Of a DNA stretch of 64,000 nt, positions 39,340 through 48,233 are shown in pieces; within the stretch, counting starts at the first letter, position 1; each line of letters opens with the position of its first letter. The notes under the pieces were generated by a model. It was not told the origin of the DNA. It saw nothing but the letters and a program-made list of their open reading frames with translations, and did not search any database. The stretch comes from an uncultured Poribacteria bacterium (GTDB lineage: Bacteria; Poribacteria; WGA-4E; WGA-3G): NCBI GenBank assembly GCA_951828515.1, contig OX639992.1, forward strand, positions 1,116,001-1,180,000. Reading direction: 5' to 3'. The translations under genes and the position numbers were made by a program.

Positions 39340-39537
39340 ATGTCGACTGAAAAACAACAGGACCAGGTCAACCATCCTGTCGATGAAACTGAAGAGATTG
39401 AACTGAATGTCGAATCGAGCGAAATGGACGAGGAGTTCGTCGAAGATTTAGATTCACTTCTCGACGAAATCGATGAAATTCTGGAAGAAGATTCACAGGA
39501 ATTTGTCGAAAACTATATCCAACGAGGAGGACAGTAG
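39340..39537 (+). CDS. pup: Prokaryotic ubiquitin-like protein Pup
   Basis: 65 residues, very acidic and probably disordered. It ends DSQEFVENYIQRGGQ, matching the Pup C-terminal region that binds the ATPase coiled coil and the ligase; Mycobacterium Pup ends the same way, in GGQ. Because the last residue is Gln, it must be deamidated by Dop before PafA can attach it to lysines. AAGGAG lies 6-7 bases before ATG 39340. The frame can be extended upstream to 39259, but that part is repeat DNA. The prcB start follows its stop by 2 bases. Confidence 0.95.
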   Translation: MSTEKQQDQVNHPVDETEEIELNVESSEMDEEFVEDLDSLLDEIDEILEEDSQEFVENYIQRGGQ

Positions 39538-39539
39538 AA

Positions 39540-40334
39540 GTGCTTGACCTCAATGATTATGGCACTTCTGATTTCTTCCAAATCCTCAAGCGTCGCCATC
39601 CCGAATTATTGGCGACATCCGATTCGTCTGATGCCGTCTCAAGTGCTCACACCTCCGAGTCGTCGTTGCGTTCTTACGAAGGCACAACTGTTTTAGCGGT
39701 TGTTTATAATACTGGTGTCGTCATGGCTGGCGACCGGCAGGCAACAGAAGGGTATCAGGTCGGCGAGCGACGAATTCAGAAAGTCTATCCAGTCGATCGG
39801 CACTCGGCAATCGCTGTTGCGGGTGCCGCGGGTCCCTGTATTGAGATGGCAAAACTCTTCCAAGTTGAGGTCGAATTCTACGAAAAAACAGAAGGGATGA
39901 ACCTCAGTCTTGAAGGGCAAGCGAATTTTCTCTCACACTTGGTGCGCTCTAATTTAGGGCTTGCCATGCAGGGCTTAATTGTCTTACCACTCTTCGCCGG
40001 TTACGACTTGAAACGGCAACGTGGTCGAATTTTCAAATACGATGCTGTTGGTGGTCGTTATGAGGAAGACGACTATTATGCAATCGGTTCTGGTGGTAAG
40101 GATGCCCGTACAACCCTAAAAAAACGGTACACTCCAGAGATTACGCGTCAAGATGCCTTAGAAATTGTCGCGGAAGCTCTCTGGGACGCTGCCGATGAGG
40201 ATATCGCGACAGGCGGTCCTGATCTCATCCGGAAAATTTTCCCAACACTTTACACTATTACCGAAGAAGGAGTCGCCGAGATTCCTGAGGCTACCGTAGA
40301 AGAACTATACCGGGAACTCATATCGCGCCTATAG
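39540..40334 (+). CDS. prcB: 20S proteasome beta subunit
   Basis: 264 residues with a GTG start. A 48-residue propeptide precedes the autocatalytic junction SYEG/TTVLAVVYNTG; cleavage exposes Thr49 as the N-terminal nucleophile. Counting from it, Asp17 (VVMAGDR) and Lys33 (RRIQKVY) of the catalytic triad are both present. The rest follows actinobacterial PrcB closely (GLIVLPLFAGYD, AVGGRY, GSGGKDA, DAADEDIATGGPDL). It forms the inner rings of the core particle. It is translationally coupled to pup. Confidence 0.96.
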   Translation: MLDLNDYGTSDFFQILKRRHPELLATSDSSDAVSSAHTSESSLRSYEGTTVLAVVYNTGVVMAGDRQATEGYQVGERRIQKVYPVDRHSAIAVAGAAGPCIEMAKLFQVEVEFYEKTEGMNLSLEGQANFLSHLVRSNLGLAMQGLIVLPLFAGYDLKRQRGRIFKYDAVGGRYEEDDYYAIGSGGKDARTTLKKRYTPEITRQDALEIVAEALWDAADEDIATGGPDLIRKIFPTLYTITEEGVAEIPEATVEELYRELISRL

Positions 40335-40507
40335 TGGAATGGTAATCAGTCGTCAGCACGGTTTCTCTACGAAAAACCTTTCAGTCCTCGGTCAAAAGGT
40401 TTTCGTTTAACTAACAACCCCTCCTGTAACTGATAACCGATAACTACTAAAAACCGAAAGGGTTGCGTCAGCAAACCGTACTGAGAACTGACACTTATTA
40501 AAAAAAT

Positions 40508-41230
40508 ATGTCCACACCTTATTATGTTTCACCGGAACAAATTCGTCAGGATAAAGAGGATTTCGTCCGTCGCGGCATCGCACAGGCAAAAGAGGTTGTC
40601 GTCTTAGAATTCCGGGATGGACTACTGATGGTTGCCGAAAATCCACGCAAAACGACCTTTAAGGTTTCCGAAATTTATGACAGGATTGCCCTCGCTGCGG
40701 CAGGTAGAATCGCTGAATATGAGGCATTACGTGTTGCTGGCATTCGCGAATCCGAAATTAAAGGCTTTCGTTACTACCGTGAAGATGTCACCGCAAAATG
40801 GTTGACGAATCTCTATTCACAACACATGGGAGCAGTCGCACAAGCGTGGGACGCGAAACCCTTGGAGATTGAACTCCTTGTATGCGAGGTAGGACCCATG
40901 GACGCCTCAACGAATTCAGGGACACAGCGGAATCAGATTTATCATATTGCCTTTGATGGTATCTATTCGGAAGAGGAGAAGTACGCCGTTATTGGCGGAC
41001 GTGCCACGACGATCACAGAAATTTTGGAGCAGAATTATACAGATGATTTAGAGATGTCAGCCGCACTCCGGTTGGTAACAGAGACCTTTCAAACCGTTGA
41101 AGCAGATACCGAAGATAACTATGAAATCACCGCAGAAACGATAGAAGTGGCATGTCTTGAATACACCGCCGAGCGACGAAAATTCCGACGACTCTCTACT
41201 GACGAAGTTTTTAATTTATGGAGTTCTTGA
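40508..41230 (+). CDS. prcA: 20S proteasome alpha subunit
   Basis: 240 residues. The N terminus PYYVSPEQIRQDKEDFVRRG corresponds to the gating segment and H0 helix of PrcA; then IAQAKEVVVLEFRDGLLMVA, ISEIYDRIALAAAGR-type sequence, and SLEVACLEY-like C-terminal strand (IEVACLEYTAERRKFRR). It lacks the catalytic Thr, as expected for outer-ring subunits that gate the chamber and receive the ATPase tail. The 173 bases between prcB and prcA hold a low-complexity repeat tract and no gene; no strong ribosome binding site is visible. Confidence 0.95.
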   Translation: MSTPYYVSPEQIRQDKEDFVRRGIAQAKEVVVLEFRDGLLMVAENPRKTTFKVSEIYDRIALAAAGRIAEYEALRVAGIRESEIKGFRYYREDVTAKWLTNLYSQHMGAVAQAWDAKPLEIELLVCEVGPMDASTNSGTQRNQIYHIAFDGIYSEEEKYAVIGGRATTITEILEQNYTDDLEMSAALRLVTETFQTVEADTEDNYEITAETIEVACLEYTAERRKFRRLSTDEVFNLWSS

Positions 41231-41586
41231 TCGCGCTCGGCTCCGCTTCGCGCAGGTTTTTCATTATTCTGTAGATGATTCTTAGCGTCGGACCCGAAGC
41301 CCGTAATGAAATGGAAGGGTTTCTTCTTGAGGTTTTTGCAATGTAATACAAGGACTGGACTGAGTCTATTCCCAGACTATGGTAAAATATACAATTACCT
41401 ATACACCAGAAGATTGGCGAGGTTAGAAACCTCGCCAGCGGGGGTGGGATTTTTCGCTTCCATTGAAATGTAAACTTATTTTTATAATTCACCATAAATC
41501 CGGTGTTTCCTCAATTTCTTCAACTTGAACACGGAAAGTGTCACGGCACCAACCGCGTTACCTACCCGCAAGGTAAAATTAAAAAG
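41231..41586. other. Intergenic stretch between prcA and pafA
   Basis: It contains a GGCGAGGTT-family palindrome at 41416-41441 and GC-rich sequence just after prcA (41228-41255) but no supported gene. The frame of pafA remains open back to 41503, but the conserved protein begins at 41587. Confidence 0.6.
41416..41441. repeat. Palindromic dispersed repeat, GGCGAGGTT family
   Basis: GGCGAGGTT, AG, AAACCTCGCC, then AGCGGG. It is inserted in the middle of the proteasome locus. Confidence 0.75.
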
Positions 41587-42945
41587 ATGAAACGTAGAAT
41601 TTACGGATTAGAAACTGAATTCGGAATCATCTGGACCCCAGATGCCCCGCGTAGAAAGACCCTCACTGTTCAGAACGTTGTGATGTATCTCTTCCGCGAA
41701 ATTGTTGCTGGGAGAATGTACCCCGATGTCTTTCTTGAAAACGGTGCCAGATTCTACCAAGACATCGGATGCCACCCGGAATACGCGACCCCTGAATGCG
41801 ATGATGTCGCTGAACTTGTCGCTCACGATAAGGCGGGTGAACGCATTATCACGCGGCTTGCCAGCACTGCGGAACGGCGCATGCGCAACGACGGATTCTA
41901 TGGGAAGATTTCTATTTTTAAAAACAACTTGGATACCCCTGGAAATACGTATGGATGCCACGAAAACTATTTGATGGAACGGCACGTCGATTTCCGTCAG
42001 TTGGCATCGCAACTGATACCCTTCTTTGTAACCCGACAGGTTTTCGCAGGTGCAGGAAAAATCAAACCGAGTCATCGGGGTTACTATGCAATTTCGCAAC
42101 GTGCCGAACATATTCGAGAGGAAATTTCTATCGGCACAACAACGGCACGCGGAATTATCAACACGCGCGATGAACCACATGCCGACCGTGAGAAATATAG
42201 ACGTCTACATGTTATCGTCGGAGATTCCAATATGTCCGAGTTTTCGACTTTTTTGAAGGTGGGTACAACCGGTATTATCCTCCGCATGATCGAAGATAAC
42301 TTCATTGAGCAGCGGTTTGCGCTCCGTAATCCGGTCACAGCGATTCGCGATATTTCTGACGATATTACATGCACACACCCGATTGAACTCCAAAACGGGA
42401 AGCGGCTCACGGCTGTCGAACTACAGTGGCAATATTTAGAATGCGCGAAGCGGTATCTTGAACAAGCTGAATCCGATTCAACCACGAACCAAGTGATGGC
42501 ACGCTGGGAATACGTCCTGACATGCTTGGAAAGCGATCCGATGCAGCTGGACAGAGAACTGGACTGGGTCATCAAATGGAAGTGGTTGCAGACCTACCTC
42601 ACAAAGCGTGAACTTGAATGGGATGCCCCACAGATAAAACACTTAGATTTAAAATATCACAACGTGCGTCAGGCGGAAAGCCTCTACTATACGCTTGAAA
42701 AGCGATCAGAGACCGAGCGAATTGTCACGGATGAGCAGATTCGCCATGCTGAGCAATTTCCACCTGAACGGACCCGAGCAAAATTTCGAGGTAAGTTTAT
42801 AAAGAAAGTTAACGAAGGCAAAGTCCTATGCGGTGTCAATTGGAGTTATATTCAACTTTATGAGCCGTATCAGATCCTTTACCTTTCGACAGATCCCTTT
42901 AAACCCGAATTTGACGAAGCCAGTCGAACAATTTATTCAATCTAA
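41587..42945 (+). CDS. pafA: Pup-protein ligase
   Basis: 452 residues. PafA rather than Dop: the N terminus RRIYGLETEFGI lacks the Dop loop; FLENGARFYQDIGCHPEYAT is followed by PECD with the catalytic Asp region; then FKNNLDTPGNTYGCHENYLM, INTRDEPHAD and RLHVIVGDSNMSE. It uses ATP to phosphorylate the C-terminal Glu of Pup and form an isopeptide bond with substrate lysines. The C-terminal domain ends TDPFKPEFDEASRTIYSI, close to actinobacterial PafA. Start ATG 41587 is the only one consistent with the conserved N terminus. ppdK begins 24 bases after its stop. Confidence 0.95.
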   Translation: MKRRIYGLETEFGIIWTPDAPRRKTLTVQNVVMYLFREIVAGRMYPDVFLENGARFYQDIGCHPEYATPECDDVAELVAHDKAGERIITRLASTAERRMRNDGFYGKISIFKNNLDTPGNTYGCHENYLMERHVDFRQLASQLIPFFVTRQVFAGAGKIKPSHRGYYAISQRAEHIREEISIGTTTARGIINTRDEPHADREKYRRLHVIVGDSNMSEFSTFLKVGTTGIILRMIEDNFIEQRFALRNPVTAIRDISDDITCTHPIELQNGKRLTAVELQWQYLECAKRYLEQAESDSTTNQVMARWEYVLTCLESDPMQLDRELDWVIKWKWLQTYLTKRELEWDAPQIKHLDLKYHNVRQAESLYYTLEKRSETERIVTDEQIRHAEQFPPERTRAKFRGKFIKKVNEGKVLCGVNWSYIQLYEPYQILYLSTDPFKPEFDEASRTIYSI

Positions 42946-42969
42946 ATAGCCAATAATAGGAGGCATTTG

Positions 42970-45603
42970 ATGCCACAACCGAAGTACGTCTACTTCTTTG
43001 GAGGCGGTGAAAGTGATGGTAACGCCACAATGCGCTTGCTGCTTGGCGGAAAAGGGGCGAATCTTGCAGAGATGAGCAATCTCGGTATACCCGTCCCCCC
43101 CGGTTTCACTATCTCCACTGAGGTTTGCAAATTATACTACGAAAACGATAAACAGTACCCCGCCGGACTTGACGCACAGATTGATGAGAATCTTGCGAAA
43201 TTAGAAGCCTCGCTCGGCACGAAGTTCGGTGATACCGAAAATCCACTCCTGCTCTCTGTCCGTTCTGGTGCCGCTGTCTCAATGCCCGGTATGATGGACA
43301 CGATTCTCAACCTCGGCTTAAATGATGCTGCTGTTAAAGGACTTATCACCAGATCTGAAAACGAACGTTTCGCTTACGACTCCTACCGACGCTTCGTCCA
43401 GATGTTCGGAAACGTTGTCCTTAATGTCGATCACAACGAGTTTGAACATCTACTTGAAGAAAAGAAAAAGTCAAAAGGTGTTATATTAGATACCGAATTA
43501 GAAGCCGACGATTTAGCGGCACTCGTCCGTGAATTCAAGAACGCCGTCAAACAGCACACAGGTAACGATTTTCCTGATGATCCGCGCACGCAATTAGATA
43601 TGGCACGGGATGCCGTTTTTGAATCCTCTGGAAACCCGCGCGCGATCACCTACCGTCGCCTTAACGATATTTCTGAAGAACTCGGGCGGACGGCTGTCAA
43701 CGTCCAAGCAATGGTATTTGGAAATATGGGTGGAACCTCCGGGTCAGGAGTCGCTTTCACGCGTAACCCGTCGACCGGTGCCAACCAATTTTATGGCGAA
43801 TTCCTCATCAATGCGCAGGGTGAAGACGTCGTCGCTGGCATTCGCACACCGCTTCCAGTCGTCGAATTGAGAAACATTTTGCCCGAGGCGTATGATGAAT
43901 TGGTCGATATCGGTTTGCGGCTTGAGAAGCACTATACCGATATGCAGGACGTAGAATTTACGATTCAAGACAGTAAACTCTATATGCTCCAAACCCGTAA
44001 CGGCAAACGCACAGGTCAAGCGGCTGTCCGTATCGCCGTTGAGATGGTTGAGGAAGGCTTGATTGATAAACAGACCGCTTTGACCCGGGTCCCTGCGAAC
44101 GATCTTGATCAGCTATTGCATCCGAGCGTTGATCCGGATGCAACAGTCGAGGTTATCGCTCAAGGCTTACCCGCTTCTCCAGGTGCCGCTGTCGGTAAGG
44201 TCGTTTTCACCGCGCTTCGCGCCGAAGAACTTGCAGCCGCTGGAGAAAAGGTGATTCTCGTCCGCACTGAAACATCACCGGAAGATATTGGCGGTATGGA
44301 TGCCGCAGAGGGTATACTCACCGCCCGCGGCGGTATGACGAGTCACGCCGCTGTTGTCGCACGCGGCATGGGAAAAAGCTGTGTCGCCGGTTGCTCGGCA
44401 CTGTTTATCAACGAAGAGACCTTGGAATTTTACGCTGAAGGGAAACGCTACGCTGAGGGAGATTTCATCACGCTCAACGGATCCACAGGCGATGTCCTGA
44501 ACGGACAGGTGGCACTCATCCAACCCGAATTGAGTGGACAATTCGGAATACTCATGGAGTGGGCAGATGAAGTCCGCTCGTTAGGTGTCCGCACGAATGC
44601 GGATACCCCTGAAGATGCCACAAACGCCAGGCAATTTGGCGCAGAAGGTATCGGGCTTTGTCGAACCGAACACATGTTCTTCGGCGCAGGGATTGATGCC
44701 ATCCGTGAGATGATTCTCGCCGATGAGACAGAAGAACGCGAAGCGGCATTGGCGAAATTGCTTCCGCATCAACGTTCAGACTTCATCGGGATCTTCGAAG
44801 CGATGGCTGACTATCCTGTCACGATCCGAACGCTCGATCCGCCGCTTCACGAGTTCTTACCGAAAAGCGAAATTGAAATCCTTGAGCTTGCAGCGCGAAT
44901 TAACGTTGAACCGCAAAAACTCCGTGAGCGTGTTGAGGAATTGCATGAGTTTAACCCGATGCTTGGGCACCGTGGATGTAGACTCGGTATTGTCTATCCG
45001 GAGATAACCGAAATGCAAGCCCGCGCAATCTTTGAAGCTGCCGTTGACGTTTCAAAACGCGGCATTACCGTGTTACCAGAAATCATGATCCCGCTCGTTG
45101 GGCACATCAACGAATTATCCTTGCAGCGCAAAATCGTCGTGGATACCGCTGAAACTGTGTTTAGTGAGTCAGGCACCCGCGTTGAGTATCTTATCGGCAC
45201 GATGATTGAATTGCCCCGTGCGGCACTCACTGCTGATAAGATTGCCGCCGAAGCCGAATTCTTCTCCTACGGCACCAACGATCTCACGCAAACAACATTC
45301 GGGATGAGCCGTGACGACGCAGCGAAGTTCCTCGATGACTATGTCAGAAATGGCGTGCTCGAATACGATCCGTTCCAAGTCTTAGACCAAGAGGGTGTCG
45401 GCAGCCTATTGCAAATCGGTTCCGAAAAAGGGCGAGCAACACGTCCTGACCTGAAAGTTGGTATTTGCGGTGAACACGGTGGCGAGCCGAGTTCTGTGAA
45501 ATTCTGTTACGGATTAGGGTTCAATTACGTATCGTGTTCCCCGTTCCGTGTGCCGATTGCGCGTCTTGCGGCAGCGCAGGCTGTTATTGAAGCTGACGCT
45601 TAG
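42970..45603 (+). CDS. ppdK: Pyruvate, phosphate dikinase
   Basis: 877 residues, full length. The ATP-grasp N-terminal domain (KYVYFFGGGESDGNATMRLL; GGKGANLAEM; SVRSGAAVSMPGMMDTILNL) is followed by the swivelling phosphohistidine domain with GGMTSHAAVVARGMGK (His near residue 459) and the PEP-utilising barrel ending GEHGGEPSSVKFCYGLG and YVSCSPFR (catalytic Cys near 856). It interconverts pyruvate, ATP and phosphate with PEP, AMP and pyrophosphate. AGGAGG lies 6 bases before ATG 42970. It directly follows pafA and probably shares its transcript. Confidence 0.97.
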   Translation: MPQPKYVYFFGGGESDGNATMRLLLGGKGANLAEMSNLGIPVPPGFTISTEVCKLYYENDKQYPAGLDAQIDENLAKLEASLGTKFGDTENPLLLSVRSGAAVSMPGMMDTILNLGLNDAAVKGLITRSENERFAYDSYRRFVQMFGNVVLNVDHNEFEHLLEEKKKSKGVILDTELEADDLAALVREFKNAVKQHTGNDFPDDPRTQLDMARDAVFESSGNPRAITYRRLNDISEELGRTAVNVQAMVFGNMGGTSGSGVAFTRNPSTGANQFYGEFLINAQGEDVVAGIRTPLPVVELRNILPEAYDELVDIGLRLEKHYTDMQDVEFTIQDSKLYMLQTRNGKRTGQAAVRIAVEMVEEGLIDKQTALTRVPANDLDQLLHPSVDPDATVEVIAQGLPASPGAAVGKVVFTALRAEELAAAGEKVILVRTETSPEDIGGMDAAEGILTARGGMTSHAAVVARGMGKSCVAGCSALFINEETLEFYAEGKRYAEGDFITLNGSTGDVLNGQVALIQPELSGQFGILMEWADEVRSLGVRTNADTPEDATNARQFGAEGIGLCRTEHMFFGAGIDAIREMILADETEEREAALAKLLPHQRSDFIGIFEAMADYPVTIRTLDPPLHEFLPKSEIEILELAARINVEPQKLRERVEELHEFNPMLGHRGCRLGIVYPEITEMQARAIFEAAVDVSKRGITVLPEIMIPLVGHINELSLQRKIVVDTAETVFSESGTRVEYLIGTMIELPRAALTADKIAAEAEFFSYGTNDLTQTTFGMSRDDAAKFLDDYVRNGVLEYDPFQVLDQEGVGSLLQIGSEKGRATRPDLKVGICGEHGGEPSSVKFCYGLGFNYVSCSPFRVPIARLAAAQAVIEADA

Positions 45604-45626
45604 TGAAAGATAAAATGTGTCATTGT

Positions 45627-45665
45627 TATATAGGCGTGCGCGCTTTTGATGGGCACGCCTATATA
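45627..45665 (+). terminator. Long hairpin after ppdK
   Basis: A perfect 13 bp stem, TATATAGGCGTGC (45627-45639) with GCACGCCTATATA (45653-45665), and a 13 base loop, 23 bases after the ppdK stop. There is no T tract, so it may terminate weakly or protect the 3' end. Confidence 0.55.
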
Positions 45666-45783
45666 ATAAGTAGACATAGCCTTCAAGATGTGAGATAGCA
45701 ATTGGATTCCATACGAGTATGCGTTAAAATGTTGAAGAGTGTAGGAAAACACGCTTGCTGACGCATCACAGGAGGATAAGTAA

Positions 45784-46353
45784 ATGAATGCACAAGAAGT
45801 TCGTCAATTCTCGCAAGAAGAACTCCCTCCTGAAACCTCTACGATGACGTTAGAGGAATTCCTTGAAAGCGACTTAGAGGGATATGAATACATTAAAGGG
45901 GAATTAATACCGGCACCTCCTACATCAATGGAACACGGTAAGATTAGTGTTAATTTAATTTTGCCGTTAGGCTTGTACGTTCGAGAAAATCAGTTAGGAG
46001 ATGTCTATGTACCAGACACAGGCTTCAAAGTCGGTGAACGTGTCCTAATACCAGATATAGCTTTTATCTCAACAGAACGGATACCTGCGGATCTAAGCAA
46101 AGCATCTCCGGTCCCACCAGACCTCGCCGTTGAGGTGGTTTCTCCAACAGATATATTACATCGAGTTGAAGAAAAGGCATTTGTCTATTTAGAATCGGGC
46201 ACGCAGTTGGTATGGGTGCTTAAGCCTGTGTCTAAAACGGTAACGGTCTATCGTTCAGAGACAGACATCACGCTGCTCACTCGGAATGATACCCTCACCG
46301 GTGAGAATGTCGTTGAAGGATTTTCTTGTCAGGTGGCAGAGCTTTTTGAATAG
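45784..46353 (+). CDS. Uma2 family (DUF820) putative restriction-endonuclease-fold protein
   Basis: 189 residues with the Uma2 pattern: GYEYIKGELIPAPPTSMEHG, GFKVGERVLIPDIAFIS (the PD motif), PDLAVEVVSPTD (the ExxS-type position) and ESGTQLVWVLKPVSKTVTVY. The fold is PD-(D/E)XK-like, but function in bacteria is unknown. AGGAGG precedes the ATG by about 8 bases. The family is abundant in cyanobacteria, Planctomycetes and similar genomes. No partner gene is evident. Confidence 0.88.
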   Translation: MNAQEVRQFSQEELPPETSTMTLEEFLESDLEGYEYIKGELIPAPPTSMEHGKISVNLILPLGLYVRENQLGDVYVPDTGFKVGERVLIPDIAFISTERIPADLSKASPVPPDLAVEVVSPTDILHRVEEKAFVYLESGTQLVWVLKPVSKTVTVYRSETDITLLTRNDTLTGENVVEGFSCQVAELFE

Positions 46354-46430
46354 TGTTAGCCTTGTAACGTGCACATGCCAAGGCATGGAAACCGGAGCTG
46401 AGACAACCCTTATTCTTGGGGGCATGGTTG

Positions 46431-46733
46431 ATGAAATGGATGAAAGACAACGAATCACCACCATGGGTTTACCTTTTAGGGGCGTTGTTGATAATCTCTG
46501 GAGTTCTTATAAACCTCCTTATTAAAGCTGTTTTGCTGGGTACAATCATGGTCTTCTGCGGAACTTGGTTGCATCGCTGGTGGTACGAAGTGCCAGTAGG
46601 ACATCCAAGGTTTAAAAAAATGTCAGAGCGAAAGTTTCGTTTTTGCCGTAATACTGCAATTGTGGCAAGCTGGATAATACTTGCCCTAACGGTTGCCGTT
46701 GTCTCTCTTACTGTTTTTGGAGTGTTACCATAG
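46431..46733 (+). CDS. Small hypothetical membrane protein
   Basis: About 100 residues with two tightly packed hydrophobic segments near the start (WVYLLGALLIISGVLINLLI, then KAVLLGTIMVFCGTWL) and one near the end (IVASWIILALTVAVVSLTVF). A basic loop (KKMSERKFRFCR) lies between. I do not recognise a family. The start is uncertain: ATG 46431 (MKWMKD) is chosen, but a TTG at 46416 is possible and no good ribosome binding site is seen. It begins 80 bases after the Uma2 gene. Confidence 0.55.
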   Translation: MKWMKDNESPPWVYLLGALLIISGVLINLLIKAVLLGTIMVFCGTWLHRWWYEVPVGHPRFKKMSERKFRFCRNTAIVASWIILALTVAVVSLTVFGVLP

Positions 46734-46852
46734 CAGAGAAAAGGCAACGCTTTAAGGCTGCTTCATCGCTTTCCTCCTTACAAATCGGGAACAAGATCAT
46801 AAATGTATCGGAAACCGGATTGCCAATCCGGAATAGAGGATAGAAAACAAAA

Positions 46853-47296
46853 ATGTTAATCGCAGATGTAAAGGCAATGGAAGGGCGGACCTATCCTGCC
46901 CGTAGACGCACCAAAAATCTTGTCGGTGGCGCGTCCCCAATCCAGATAGACGAATTCTGCCTGGGATTCGTCGTTTTAGAGCCAAACGGTGGGCAAGTGC
47001 CGTGGCACAACCACGAACAGGAAGAGATCTACTTCATCGTTGAAGGTGAAGGCGAAATGTGTCTCGGTGAGGAACGCCAAACCATTTCCGCAGGGCAGAC
47101 GGTATTTATCCCTTCTTGGATTTTCCATCAACTCACGAACACCGGCGACACACCGATGCAGATGGTCTACTGTTATGGACCCGCAGGTGATGTGGCACAT
47201 TGGAAACAGGAACTCGCTGGCACACTCCCGAAAGCTGGCGTTGACGCGCCACCACTCCCTGAAGGCGCGGCACCCCAATGCACTGACAAACCTTAG
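46853..47296 (+). CDS. Cupin-domain protein
   Basis: 147 residues. Cupin motif 1 is clear: GGQVPWHNHEQEEIYFIVEG, giving His, His and Glu metal ligands. Motif 2 is degenerate (GDTPMQMVYCYGPAG), lacking the last His, so the metal site may be incomplete. Small single-cupin proteins bind or modify sugars and other small molecules; substrate unknown. GAGGAT lies upstream. It is not linked closely to other genes. Confidence 0.85.
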   Translation: MLIADVKAMEGRTYPARRRTKNLVGGASPIQIDEFCLGFVVLEPNGGQVPWHNHEQEEIYFIVEGEGEMCLGEERQTISAGQTVFIPSWIFHQLTNTGDTPMQMVYCYGPAGDVAHWKQELAGTLPKAGVDAPPLPEGAAPQCTDKP

Positions 47297-47351
47297 ATAG
47301 ATTCATCCGTTTTCGCGTAGACTGGACATAGAATAAGGAAGTAGCATTAAT

Positions 47352-47475
47352 AGGACGGACGCAAGTAGGCGAAAAAGTGTTTCCTTACTACAAACACAGT
47401 CTCTCGCAATATGCGTGTTGCTCAAAACAAACACGGTTCGTAGTAGCGCAATTCATTGCGCATTGCGTAAGTCCT
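47352..47475. mobile_element. MITE-like element, AGGACTTACGCA family, degenerate left end
   Basis: The left end AGGACGGACGCA and right end TGCGTAAGTCCT (47464-47475) bound 124 bp. Inside, GGTTCGTAGTAGCGCAATT is the reverse complement of a stretch in the element at 183-334, so the two share internal sequence. The right end lies 12 bases before the toxin gene. Confidence 0.6.
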
Positions 47476-47487
47476 GATTAATAAACA

Positions 47488-47825
47488 ATGCGTAACGCAT
47501 ACCCCAGAGAAGTAGAAATCTACCGTTCTCGGAATGGTCGAGAACCTTTCACAGAATGGTTGAACGCAATTCGAGATCAGAAGACGCAAAGACGTATTCG
47601 GACTCGGCTTGCAGGTCTTAAATTAGGCAATTTCGGAGATTACAAACCTGTGGGTGACGGGGTCTTTGAGTTGCGTTTCTCTTCGGGGTCGGTTATCGAA
47701 TTTATTTTGGTGAAGTGGATAACACCATTGTTCTTTTGCTCTGTGGAGGCGACAAATCATCACAGAAACGCGACATTGAACACGCAAAAACCTATTGGTT
47801 GGAGTACAAGGAGACGCACCCATGA
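47488..47825 (+). pseudogene. HigB/Gp49-like toxin gene with a frameshift
   Basis: The first 67 codons ([50 protein letters not shown]) are a RelE/HigB-type (phage Gp49-like) toxin. The rest of the family pattern, [40 protein letters not shown], continues in another frame from 47691 to TGA 47823-47825. One base is missing near 47681-47690. In the restored frame the stop overlaps the antitoxin ATG as ATGA, exactly as in intact toxin-antitoxin pairs. It could be a true inactivating mutation or a sequence error. Confidence 0.8.
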
Positions 47826-48223
47826 GAAAAATGAGAACGTACCGCGAGTATCTTTTTGACATATTCACCGATCGCGATGAAGCGATTGGGCACCTCCAGG
47901 TGGCACTCGAAGATTACCAAACTCACGGGAATACAGACATATTTCTTTTCTTACTTGAAACTGTCGTAGAAGCCCAAGGTGGGATTGCTGAACTTGCCAA
48001 GCAAACCGATACCAAGCCAAAAGTTCTTTCGGACGCGCTCATCAGTCACGATATACTGCTGATTGACAGACTCGGAACGGTTCTTAAAGCCCTCGGATAC
48101 CGGCTTTCAATCGAACCGTTAGAAGTGGAAAGCCTCAATTTTGAAACTGCTACCGCGGGGGGACAAGCTGCGCCAACATCTCTGTCAGAAAATCAAGACA
48201 CGCCACCACAAGCAGTTAAATAA
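47822..48223 (+). CDS. HigA-like antitoxin of the frameshifted toxin
   Basis: 133 residues. The helix-turn-helix part reads [20 protein letters not shown] and [17 protein letters not shown], as in the antidote proteins encoded after Gp49-like toxins. The N terminus ([20 protein letters not shown]) matches the toxin-binding part of that family. The ATG at 47822 overlaps the toxin stop in the restored frame. The last 30 residues are polar and probably flexible. It would bind the promoter and the toxin. The next gene starts 10 bases downstream. Confidence 0.8.
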   Translation: MRKMRTYREYLFDIFTDRDEAIGHLQVALEDYQTHGNTDIFLFLLETVVEAQGGIAELAKQTDTKPKVLSDALISHDILLIDRLGTVLKALGYRLSIEPLEVESLNFETATAGGQAAPTSLSENQDTPPQAVK

Positions 48224-48233
48224 TAGGAGACAC

